Positions 56,651-64,000 of a DNA stretch of 64,000 nucleotides are shown here, one piece after another; positions within the stretch are counted from its first letter, which is position 1; each line of letters starts with the position of its first letter. The notes under the pieces are model-generated. The model saw nothing but the letters and a program-made list of their open reading frames with translations. It did not search any database and had not been told where the DNA came from. Source of the stretch: Staphylococcus ratti (lineage in GTDB: Bacteria > Bacillota > Bacilli > Staphylococcales > Staphylococcaceae). Made by a program: the position numbers and the translations under genes. Location of the stretch: contig NZ_CP086654.1 in assembly GCF_020883535.1 (NCBI RefSeq), forward strand, positions 2,232,001 through 2,296,000, written 5' to 3'.

Positions 56651-56667
56651 GCCTCATTTCTATTCTA

Positions 56668-56964
56668 TTACTTGTCTTCGTCTTCACGAACAACAATGTA
56701 ACGAATGATATCATCATTGATTTTTGCTAAACGTTGGAATTCGTCAGTAGCTACATTGTTTTCAGATTGGATACGTACGATGTAGTAGTAACCATCTTTG
56801 AAGTCTTCGATTTCGTAAGCTAAGCGGCGTTTACCCCAGTCCTTAGTTTCTAATACCTCAGAGCCTTCAGAAGCTAAAATTCCGTTGAAACGTTCAACAA
56901 CTGCTTTTCTTGCATCCTCTTCAATGTTTGGACGCACGATGTACATTACTTCATATTTTCTCAT
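56668..56964 (-). CDS. rpsF: 30S ribosomal protein S6
   Basis: A 98-residue protein: [20 protein letters not shown], then [23 protein letters not shown]. First gene of the operon; the leader carries the S6:S18 binding motif that provides feedback control. Confidence 0.98.
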   Translation of the reverse strand: MRKYEVMYIVRPNIEEDARKAVVERFNGILASEGSEVLETKDWGKRRLAYEIEDFKDGYYYIVRIQSENNVATDEFQRLAKINDDIIRYIVVREDEDK

Positions 56965-56979
56965 TGTATATTTACACCT

Positions 56980-57023
56980 CCTTGTGGTCTATGCGGCTTA
57001 ACGAATCATTTCGTTAAGCAAGG
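56980..57023 (-). promoter_or_regulatory. S6:S18-binding leader motif
   Basis: Minus strand: CCTTG closes with CAAGG. Within it GCTTAACGAA pairs with TTCGTTAAGC, and the unpaired CCG-type bulge (AAGCCGCATAG) recognised by S6:S18 follows. The outer CAAGG is next to the ribosome site GGAGG. Confidence 0.78.
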
Positions 57024-57182
57024 AATAATTTTCATTACTCACATTCCAGTATTTTACCACAGTCCATTACTTTTTACAATTGAAAATTGAGAGAATATAA
57101 ATGGTGCATGAAATGCGCTCTCACGTGTTAGACAGCAATGCTATTTATGCATTGTCATTCAACTTGAAACGATCTATTTATA

Positions 57183-57226
57183 CAAAAACATCCATCTCGC
57201 ATAGTAATCATGCAAAATGGATGTTG
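57183..57226 (-). terminator. Terminator after ychF
   Basis: AACATCCAT pairs with ATGGATGTT, with TTTTTGTA following on the minus strand. Just beyond the ychF stop. Confidence 0.78.
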
Positions 57227-57230
57227 TGTT

Positions 57231-58328
57231 TTAGACGTTAAATCTGAAATGAACAACGTCGCCATCTTTCATAATATATTCTTTACCTTCTAAGCGCATT
57301 TTACCAGCTTCTTTAGCACCTTGTTCACCATTATAAGTTACGTAATCTTCATAACTTGTTACTTCGGCACGAATAAAACCGCGCTCAAAGTCTGTATGAA
57401 TGATACCCGCACATTGTGGCGCTGTCATGCCTTCTTTAAAAGTCCAAGCTCGTACTTCTTGAACGCCAGCAGTGAAATACGTCGCTAATCCTAATAATTC
57501 ATAAGCTTTACGAATTAAAATGTGTAGACCTGGTTCTTCAATACCTAAATCTTCTAAGAACATCGCTTTGTCTTCTTCATCTAACGTAGCGATTTCTTCT
57601 TCTATTTTTGCGCTAATGACAATGACTTCAGAACCTTCTTGATCCGCATATTCACGAATCGTTTTGACTTTTTCATTATCTGTATCATTAATTTCGTCTT
57701 CGCCGACATTCGCAATATATAACATTTTTTTAGCAGTTAATAATTGTGCTTGATTTACGTACTTTTGATCTTCTTCATTAAATTCGATGCTACGTACAGG
57801 TTGACCATTTTCAAGCACTTCTTTAATTTGAGTTAAAATACGTACTTCATTTAAGGCATTTTTATCTTTTTGTTTTGCTAATTTTTCTAAACGAGGTAAG
57901 CGTTTTTCAACAGATTCTAAATCTGCTAATACCAATTCCATATTAATCACTTCAATGTCATCAATTGGATTCACGCGTCCTGCGACATGCGTAACATTTT
58001 CATCATCAAATGCACGAACAACCTGACAAATCGCGTCTACTTCGCGGATATGAGATAAGAATTTATTTCCAAGTCCTTCACCTTTAGAAGCACCTTTTAC
58101 AATCCCAGCAATATCTGTAAATTCAAATGTAGTCGGAAGTGTTTTTTTAGGGTTTACAATACGTTCTAATTCCGTTAAACGTGTGTCTGGCACTTCTACA
58201 ATGCCGACATTCGGATCAATTGTTGCAAATGGATAGTTTGCTGCAAGTGCTCCTGCTTTTGTAATTGCGTTAAAAAGTGTGGACTTACCTACGTTTGGCA
58301 AGCCGACAATCCCAGCTGTTAAAGCCAT
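57231..58328 (-). CDS. ychF: Ribosome-binding ATPase YchF
   Basis: A 365-residue Obg-like P-loop ATPase. G1 is GLPNVGKST, then NYPFATIDPNVG, and G3 is DIAGIVKGASKGEGLG. The usual NKxD is altered to NVGE, which explains its ATP preference. A coiled arm (about 130-190) and a C-terminal TGS domain (TAPQCAGIIHTDFERGFI) follow. It binds ribosomes and acts in stress responses. Confidence 0.97.
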   Translation of the reverse strand: MALTAGIVGLPNVGKSTLFNAITKAGALAANYPFATIDPNVGIVEVPDTRLTELERIVNPKKTLPTTFEFTDIAGIVKGASKGEGLGNKFLSHIREVDAICQVVRAFDDENVTHVAGRVNPIDDIEVINMELVLADLESVEKRLPRLEKLAKQKDKNALNEVRILTQIKEVLENGQPVRSIEFNEEDQKYVNQAQLLTAKKMLYIANVGEDEINDTDNEKVKTIREYADQEGSEVIVISAKIEEEIATLDEEDKAMFLEDLGIEEPGLHILIRKAYELLGLATYFTAGVQEVRAWTFKEGMTAPQCAGIIHTDFERGFIRAEVTSYEDYVTYNGEQGAKEAGKMRLEGKEYIMKDGDVVHFRFNV

Positions 58329-58334
58329 AATTCA

Positions 58335-58541
58335 TTACTCCTTCTCTTCTTGACTCGCTTTTTCGAGTATTTTTTTTAACTTTTTATTAAACGTTTGACG
58401 TGGCAACATAATACTCCGTTGACAGGTTGTACACTTAATTCTAATGTCCGCGCCCATACGAATGATTTTAAACCGATTGGCACCACATGCATGTTGTTTC
58501 TTCATTTCTACTATATCATTTATTTCATAATTTGAAGACAT
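58335..58541 (-). CDS. DUF951 zinc-ribbon-like protein
   Basis: A 68-residue protein starting at ATG 58541 after GAGGAG. NDIVEMKKQHACGANRFKIIRMGADIRIKC is the family pattern, with CTTCQ forming part of a putative metal site. Always found between mscS and ychF in staphylococci and bacilli, as far as I know. Function is unknown. Confidence 0.9.
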   Translation of the reverse strand: MSSNYEINDIVEMKKQHACGANRFKIIRMGADIRIKCTTCQRSIMLPRQTFNKKLKKILEKASQEEKE

Positions 58542-58583
58542 CGATCTACTCCTCACCCTATTTTCTTATTTTCAAATTACATG

Positions 58584-59474
58584 CTATTTTTTCGGTTGCG
58601 ACATGTTTTTGTACATTTGAGCTAAATTGGGCACAGGTGTTTCTATATTTTCTGCTTGTAAAAAGCCTCTAATTTCACGACGTAAAATACGCGCGCCCAT
58701 GAAATTTTGTCCTGGTGACGTTTCTGCTGAAATACGCAATGTGACTTGATAACTTTCAAGCGCATCTACACCGAGCACTTGTGGCACCTCGACGAAAATA
58801 TCATATTTTTTTGGAATGGATTTTAAAAATACTGCTAATTTTTGCTCAACAAGTTCAATATTTTCATTCGTTGCGATAGGAATATCCACTAAAGCTACGC
58901 CGTTCGTCACAGAAAAGTTAGTGACTTCGCTCATCGTCCCATTCGGTATTGTAGATAATTCACCTGTAATCGACATAATGCGTGTTGAACGTAAGCCAAT
59001 AGATTTAACCGTACCTTCTGCAATTGGAGAGCTATTGTTTTTTATGCTCACATAATCTCCTACATCAAACTGATTTTCAAAAATAATAAAGAATCCTGTA
59101 ATAATGTCTTTAACGAGTGTTTGAGCACCAAAACCAATGGCCAATCCGACAACACCAGCCCCCGCTAAAATACTTTCGACGCTAATACCAAATTTGCTTA
59201 AGATTGTTGTACCTGTAATAAACCAAACGATATAGCCTGCAACATTTTGTACAAGCGTAATTAACGTTTTTGAACGTTTAGCACGCGGTGTTTTTTTAGA
59301 TTTGCTATTCACTTTAAAAAATTGAGCAATGACTTTATTTAAAATTCGCGTCACAATAAATGCAGCAAGTACATAGATGAAAACAACAATTAGTTTTGTT
59401 AAGAGGTTCGAATACGTTTCCGGTTCGAACAACGGTTGAATCATATTTCTTAGTATACTCTCAAGTTGTTTCAT
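58584..59474 (-). CDS. mscS: Small-conductance mechanosensitive channel MscS family
   Basis: A 296-residue channel. Helices at about 20-45, 70-90 and the pore helix with VESILAGAGVVGLAIGFGAQ, rich in Gly and Ala. The beta domain follows (QFDVGDYVSIKNN) and a C-terminal cage ends at KNMSQPKK. It opens under membrane tension to release solutes during osmotic downshift. Co-directional with parB and ychF. Confidence 0.92.
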   Translation of the reverse strand: MKQLESILRNMIQPLFEPETYSNLLTKLIVVFIYVLAAFIVTRILNKVIAQFFKVNSKSKKTPRAKRSKTLITLVQNVAGYIVWFITGTTILSKFGISVESILAGAGVVGLAIGFGAQTLVKDIITGFFIIFENQFDVGDYVSIKNNSSPIAEGTVKSIGLRSTRIMSITGELSTIPNGTMSEVTNFSVTNGVALVDIPIATNENIELVEQKLAVFLKSIPKKYDIFVEVPQVLGVDALESYQVTLRISAETSPGQNFMGARILRREIRGFLQAENIETPVPNLAQMYKNMSQPKK

Positions 59475-59501
59475 TTTAAGTTTCTTTCCTCCAAAATAAT
59501 A

Positions 59502-60326
59502 TTATTTTTCTTTTCTCAATAGTTGTATGAGCCGACGATAATCTTGTTCAGAATAAAATTCAAGTGTGATTTTGCCTGTTGCGCCTGTTGTAGAAACATC
59601 AACTTTTGTTCCATATTGTGTCGCAAGTTGCTGTTCATGTTGCTTAATACGTGCAGGCTTTCTTTTTTTAGAAGAATTAAGACGCTCGGACGTCTTATTT
59701 TTCAATTGAGGTTGTTGTTCGGCAATTTTAGCTTCTAAAGTACGCACACTCCACGCTTCGTCTAGCACTTTTTGGGCATACTGCTCCATCAACGTTGCAT
59801 TTTTTAATGCCAATAACGTTCGCCCATGGCCTCCAGAAAGTTGCCCTTTTTGAATCAAGCTTCTGATTTTAACAGGCAATTGTAATAAGCGCAACATATT
59901 CGCAATATAGGGACGTGATTTCCCTAAACGTTCGGCAACTTGTTGTTGTGTTAAAGATAAAGCATCCATAAGTTGATGATAACTTTCCGCTTCTTCCAAT
60001 GGATTCAAATCTTCCCGTTGTAGGTTTTCAATAATTGCCAATTCACGCATATGTGCGTCATCCATCTCTTTAATTATGGCTGGTATCGTTTTTAGCCCTA
60101 CATATTGAGAAGCACGATAACGGCGTTCCCCAGCTACAATATAATACCCTTGGACAGAAGAAGTCACAACAATTGGCTGTAAAACGCCATGTTGGGCTAT
60201 AGATTGGGCTAATTCTTCTAATTTTTCTTGATTAAAATGCTTCCGTGGTTGATATGGATTAGGGCGTATGTCAGAAAGATTCAATTGTACGATATTTTCC
60301 AAATGACGATCGTGTAAATCTGCCAT
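59502..60326 (-). CDS. parB: Chromosome partitioning protein ParB (Spo0J)
   Basis: A 274-residue parS-binding protein. The start at 60326 follows AGAGGG. The CTPase motifs are IRPNPYQPRKHF and VAGERRYRAS, and the helix-turn-helix contains LTQQQVAERLGKSRPYIANMLRLL. A basic linker precedes the dimer domain ending LIQLLRKEK. No ParA gene is adjacent, which is usual in staphylococci. No full parS (TGTTTCACGTGAAACA) is seen in the window. Confidence 0.95.
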   Translation of the reverse strand: MADLHDRHLENIVQLNLSDIRPNPYQPRKHFNQEKLEELAQSIAQHGVLQPIVVTSSVQGYYIVAGERRYRASQYVGLKTIPAIIKEMDDAHMRELAIIENLQREDLNPLEEAESYHQLMDALSLTQQQVAERLGKSRPYIANMLRLLQLPVKIRSLIQKGQLSGGHGRTLLALKNATLMEQYAQKVLDEAWSVRTLEAKIAEQQPQLKNKTSERLNSSKKRKPARIKQHEQQLATQYGTKVDVSTTGATGKITLEFYSEQDYRRLIQLLRKEK

Positions 60327-60454
60327 CCACATCCCTCTTTTCAAAAATTTTTACGTTTTTTATTTTAATGGTTGATGCCTTGATATACAAGACTTTCACA
60401 ACTAACATATAGACATCAAATAGTAAGTTTAATCATAATTTTCAGAAAAATGTG

Positions 60455-60484
60455 TTGACATCCTTTTTTAAGACATGCTAAAGT
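60455..60484 (+). promoter_or_regulatory. Promoter of the met operon
   Basis: TTGACA (60455-60460) and TAAAGT (60479-60484), 18 bases apart. Transcription should start near 60491, giving the T-box leader. Confidence 0.75.
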
Positions 60485-60490
60485 ATGACT

Positions 60491-60853
60491 ATCAAATTAC
60501 AACAACATATTTTGAAACACGATAAAAAGGAAAGTAGAACTTACACTGCTTTTACAGAGAGTCTTCATTAGCTGAGAGAAGATATTGAAAGAAAGTTTGA
60601 AAATGGCCTTGGAGTGTTGGTGCCGATATGAGGTATCACCGGGTTCGCCCGTTATAGCGATACAGTATTAACATGTTGTTTAATGGCGTACTGGAATGCT
60701 TTCCTATTTCTCAGTACCTTTTTGAGCAATCATGGCGTACTGGAAGAGGCTACTTTAGCGATAAAGTAGCAAATTAAGGTGGTACCACGAACGAAGCTTT
60801 CGTCCTTTATTTCCGAATCAAAATTCGGGTGTAAAGGATGAAAGCTTTTTTTA
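60491..60853 (+). promoter_or_regulatory. Methionine T-box leader
   Basis: The leader has a long stem I region, the 14-base T-box AAGGTGGTACCACG at 60776-60789, and a terminator at 60794-60853 (GAAGCTTTCGTCCTTTA pairing with TAAAGGATGAAAGCTT, then TTTTTT). A possible Met specifier, ATG, lies at 60602-60604 after GTTTGAA. Uncharged tRNA-Met would allow read-through into metI. The leader of about 460 bases before metI is long, as known for staphylococcal met operons. Confidence 0.93.
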
Positions 60854-60956
60854 TTGGCCCGTGACACATCGCTATTTTACTTGAAGCGTTTGTGTTCTTC
60901 ACTACTCTGTACGCATTACACTTTTACCTATTCAACTCATATAGGAGGGATTATTC

Positions 60957-62060
60957 ATGAAAGATACAGAACTTGCACAAATCGCACTTACTGAAGATAC
61001 GACTGGCGCAGTCGCAAATCCGATTTATTTATCTACCGCTTATCAACATCAAGGTCTCGGTCAATCCACTGGTTTTGATTATTCCCGAACGAAAAACCCG
61101 ACGCGCGATACTTTTGAAACGGCTTTTGCCAAACTCGAAGGCGGTAAAGCTTCTTTTGCGACAGCCAGTGGCATGGCAAGTATTCAACTCATTTGTAGTT
61201 TGTTTAAACCGAATGATGAAATATTAGTTTCATATGATTTATATGGTGGCACATTTAGACTTTTTCAATTTTATAAAGAACAATATGGCGTTCATTTCAA
61301 ATATGTTAACTTTGATAACTTCACAGAAGTAAATCAAGCCATCACAGACCATACAAAAGCACTATTTATCGAGCCGATTTCAAATCCGCTTATGATAGAA
61401 ATTGACCTTGAACCTTATTACGTACTAGCTCGAAAACATGGACTCCTAACGATTGTTGATAACACGTTTTTAACGCCTTATTTATCAACACCTTTAAAAG
61501 AGGGTGCAGACATCGTCTTACATTCTGCAACAAAATACATTGGCGGTCACAACGACGTGTTAGCTGGTGTCGTTACAGTAAAAGATCCGGATTTAGTTAA
61601 TCAGTTGTCCTTACTTCATAATATGATAGGCGCAACTTTATCACCATTCGACAGCTATTTACTGCAACGCGGATTGAAAACGTTACATCTGCGCATTGCG
61701 CGGTCACAAGAAAATGCCCAACGTCTTGCAGCACGATGTAAAAATTTAGATGGTATTCAAGAAGTGTTATATAGCGGCCGTACTGGAATGTTAAGTTTAC
61801 GTTTAGAATCGCATTACAGCGTTGCGTTACTTTTAGAACACATTGAAGTCTCTCGCTTTGCAGAAAGCTTAGGTGGAACAGAAACTTTTATTACATTTCC
61901 TTATACGCAAACACATGTCGATATGCCGGACGCAGAAAAAGATGCACGTGGGATAGATCAACATTTAATACGTTTATCCATCGGCATCGAAGCTTACGAA
62001 GATATTGAGGCAGACCTCATTCAGGCTCTAGAACATTCAAGAGAAGGAGTGAGTTTATGA
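60957..62060 (+). CDS. metI: Cystathionine gamma-synthase MetI
   Basis: A 367-residue PLP enzyme that joins acyl-homoserine and cysteine (or sulfide). The PLP-binding Lys is in HSATKYIGGHNDVLAG. YSRTKNPTRDTFE and SGMASIQLI contact the cofactor. ATAGGAGGG precedes the ATG. It overlaps metC by four bases (ATGA). First gene after the T-box. Confidence 0.94.
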   Translation: MKDTELAQIALTEDTTGAVANPIYLSTAYQHQGLGQSTGFDYSRTKNPTRDTFETAFAKLEGGKASFATASGMASIQLICSLFKPNDEILVSYDLYGGTFRLFQFYKEQYGVHFKYVNFDNFTEVNQAITDHTKALFIEPISNPLMIEIDLEPYYVLARKHGLLTIVDNTFLTPYLSTPLKEGADIVLHSATKYIGGHNDVLAGVVTVKDPDLVNQLSLLHNMIGATLSPFDSYLLQRGLKTLHLRIARSQENAQRLAARCKNLDGIQEVLYSGRTGMLSLRLESHYSVALLLEHIEVSRFAESLGGTETFITFPYTQTHVDMPDAEKDARGIDQHLIRLSIGIEAYEDIEADLIQALEHSREGVSL

Positions 62061-63232
62061 GTCATCACAAAGCAACACAATTAATTCATGATAACAATCG
62101 CGGTAAAACGTACCAAAGCGCAAATTTGCCCCTCTATTATTCATCTACTTACCATCAACATGAACTTGGGGGTCAACCTGAATACGACTATGCAAGAAGT
62201 GGGAACCCTAACCGACAATTATTAGAAACAAAACTGGCAGAACTTGAAAACGGAAAATATGGATTTGCGTTTAATTCTGGTATTAGTGCCATTACAAGTG
62301 TACTTCTCACCTTAAAAGCAGGTGATCACGTCATTCTACCAGATGATGTGTATGGTGGAACTTTTAGATTAACAGAAGAAATATTGACAAAATTTGATAT
62401 TCACTTCACTACCGTAAACGCTGAAAATCCAGAAAATTTCGAAAACGCGATTACACCACAAACAAAATTGTTATATGTAGAAACACCTTCAAACCCTTTA
62501 TTTAAAATTACAGATATCCGAGCAGTTGCTGATATCGCCAAACGGCATCACTTACTGCTTGCTGTCGATAACACGTTTATGACGCCTATCGCACAAAATC
62601 CATTAGATTTAGGGGCAGACATTGTCATTCATAGCGCAACCAAGTTTTTAGGAGGGCATAGTGACGTCATAGCGGGCGCTGTAGTCACAAACGATGACGC
62701 TTTTGCTAAAGCCATTTATTTAATTCAAAACGGGACAGGTACAGGATTATCAGTATACGACTGTTGGACGTTAACACAACATCTCAAAACATTAGATGTA
62801 CGTTTTAAACAATCCACCGCTAATGCGCAACAATTAATACACTACTTAGAACAACATCCTGCCATCGGCAAAATATATTACCCGGGCAATAGCACTGTTC
62901 ATCTTAAACAAGCCCAACATGGTGGTGCTGTATTTGGTTTTAAACTTAAAAACGAAGCGTTAGCACAGACATTTGTTGATGCACTCGAAATTCCGCTTGT
63001 ATCCGTTAGCTTAGGTGGTGTAGAAACCATTTTGTCTCACCCTTATTCCATGTCACACGCAGCAATTCCACAACCTATACGAGAAGCACGTGGCATCACT
63101 TTTGGCTTATTCAGACTCAGTGTAGGGTTAGAAAATCCAGAAACATTAATTGCAGACTTAGATCATGCATTAAAGGAGGTATACGATGAGTCGATTATTA
63201 AACACTCTGAAGCACAACGTTCTAGTGGCTGA
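62057..63232 (+). CDS. metC: Cystathionine beta-lyase MetC
   Basis: A 391-residue PLP enzyme cleaving cystathionine to homocysteine. The cofactor Lys is in HSATKFLGGHSDVIAG. YARSGNPNRQLLE and GTGTGLSVYDCW are typical. Paralogous to the preceding MetI over its whole length. Its last 47 bases overlap metF. Confidence 0.94.
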   Translation: MSHHKATQLIHDNNRGKTYQSANLPLYYSSTYHQHELGGQPEYDYARSGNPNRQLLETKLAELENGKYGFAFNSGISAITSVLLTLKAGDHVILPDDVYGGTFRLTEEILTKFDIHFTTVNAENPENFENAITPQTKLLYVETPSNPLFKITDIRAVADIAKRHHLLLAVDNTFMTPIAQNPLDLGADIVIHSATKFLGGHSDVIAGAVVTNDDAFAKAIYLIQNGTGTGLSVYDCWTLTQHLKTLDVRFKQSTANAQQLIHYLEQHPAIGKIYYPGNSTVHLKQAQHGGAVFGFKLKNEALAQTFVDALEIPLVSVSLGGVETILSHPYSMSHAAIPQPIREARGITFGLFRLSVGLENPETLIADLDHALKEVYDESIIKHSEAQRSSG

Positions 63233-64000
63233 CGGCGCAATCGGAACGATTCTCTACTCAGAAGGACTCGATACTTGTCCGGAAGCCTATAACTTAACGC
63301 ATCCCGAAAAAGTCGAACAGATTCATCGTTCCTATATTCAAGCGGGTGCAGATATTATACAAACTAATACTTATGGCGCAAATTTCGAAAAATTAAAAGC
63401 ATTCGGCTTAGAACATAAAGTTAAAGCCATTCATGAAGCTGCCGTGTCTATTGCTCAACGTGCAGCAGGAGAAGATACATTTATTCTTGGCACAGTCGGA
63501 GGGTTTAGAGGCGTTAAACAGGGGGACTTATCACTTTCTGCCATTCAATATCATACAGAAATACAAGTGGATACGTTAATTCAAGGGGGTGTGGATGGCC
63601 TATTATTTGAAACGTATTACGACTTAGAAGAACTTCTTACCGTCATTCGAACGACACGTCAAAAATATGACGTCCCTATTATTGCTCAATTGACCGCTTC
63701 TAATACCAATTATCTCATCGATGGTACCGTCATTAACGAAGCATTAGAACAAGTCATTCAAGCAGGCGCAAATGTTGTAGGCCTGAATTGTCACCATGGC
63801 CCTCATCATATGAAAAATACATTCAGTCATATCGAACTGCCAGAACACGCTTATCTTTCGTGCTACCCCAATGCCAGTTTACTCGATATTGAAAACGACA
63901 CTTTCAAATATAGCAACAATGCGAGTTATTTTGGAAAAGTCGCTGAACAACTTATACATGAAGGTGTTCGACTTATCGGCGGTTGTTGCGGGACTACACC
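63186..64000 (+). CDS. metF: Bifunctional homocysteine S-methyltransferase / methylenetetrahydrofolate reductase (3' end cut)
   Basis: The visible 271 residues are the homocysteine S-methyltransferase domain: LVADGAIGTILYSEGL at the start, TNTYGAN, and the zinc ligands in VVGLNCHHG and IGGCCGTTP, where the window ends. In staphylococci this domain is fused to the MTHFR that supplies methyl groups, about 610 residues in all. AAAGGAGG precedes the ATG, which lies inside the end of metC. The second domain cannot be seen here. Confidence 0.92.
   Translation, partial: MSRLLNTLKHNVLVADGAIGTILYSEGLDTCPEAYNLTHPEKVEQIHRSYIQAGADIIQTNTYGANFEKLKAFGLEHKVKAIHEAAVSIAQRAAGEDTFILGTVGGFRGVKQGDLSLSAIQYHTEIQVDTLIQGGVDGLLFETYYDLEELLTVIRTTRQKYDVPIIAQLTASNTNYLIDGTVINEALEQVIQAGANVVGLNCHHGPHHMKNTFSHIELPEHAYLSCYPNASLLDIENDTFKYSNNASYFGKVAEQLIHEGVRLIGGCCGTT

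Noticed and set aside
59502..60326. parS sites near parB
   Set aside because: I looked for TGTTTCACGTGAAACA or close variants in the region and saw none.

Overview
The window is a low-GC Firmicute chromosome and almost certainly a Staphylococcus. It carries a complete staphylopine locus (cntKLMABCDFE), an IsdG/IsdI-type haem oxygenase, an IS431/IS257 copy, and a staphylococcal order of core genes (met operon, parB, mscS, ychF, rpsF-ssb-rpsR, then ahpCF, nfrA, tcyP, and xpt-pbuX-guaB-guaA). I cannot name the species. The combination with panBC/cnt next to guaA differs from S. aureus as I know it, and a coagulase-variable animal-associated species is possible.

Layout. 1-4.3 kb: panC-panB (minus) diverging from a panE-like reductase, small membrane proteins, and a guanidinium exporter SMR pair under a ykkC (guanidine-I) riboswitch. 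4.5-4.7 kb: a candidate sRNA. 4.9-14.2 kb: the staphylopine synthesis, import and export operon with a Fur-like box. 14.3-17.6 kb: a lipoprotein, a HAD phosphatase, a haem oxygenase with a Fur box, a DUF523 protein, and CsbD behind a sigma-B promoter.

17.7-27 kb is a low-GC accessory region full of broken genes. It holds an ABC transporter tail, a secreted two-cysteine bacteriocin-like protein with a convergent small membrane protein and a frameshifted DsbA-like lipoprotein, and an ABC-F ATPase behind a 40-codon leader peptide and hairpin. It also holds YjdF with a structured leader, a decayed type VII toxin/immunity set (toxin C-terminal domain, DUF443, truncated DUF4176, DUF3885), an IS200 transposase relic, and an integrase relic and NYN-domain relic abutting the 3' end of guaA.

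27-32.4 kb: the guanine-riboswitch operon xpt-pbuX-guaB-guaA. 32.5-43.9 kb: a stress protein, GNAT, a DUF536 protein, a TPP riboswitch with thiO, tcyP, a hydrolase, nfrA, ahpC-ahpF, an S-component-like membrane protein and a DUF1002 protein. 44.1-47 kb: a second accessory patch with another bacteriocin-like precursor plus a small membrane protein, a large inverted repeat, a defective IS431, a second IS431 end fused to a leader-peptide remnant, and an ISL3-like relic. 47-54.8 kb: bioB with a BirA operator, a probable five-gene operon (glycerate kinase, SLC13-type permease, response regulator, histidine kinase, PepSY protein), and a chromate transporter. 55-60.3 kb: a 130-bp tandem repeat, rpsF-ssb-rpsR, ychF, DUF951, mscS and parB. 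60.4-64 kb: a T-box-controlled metI-metC-metF operon, with metF cut by the window edge.

The most interesting material lies in the two accessory patches: two different bacteriocin-like modules, the leader-controlled ABC-F gene whose leader start region recurs next to an IS431 end, and the T7SS toxin relic beside an eroded guaA-linked island.
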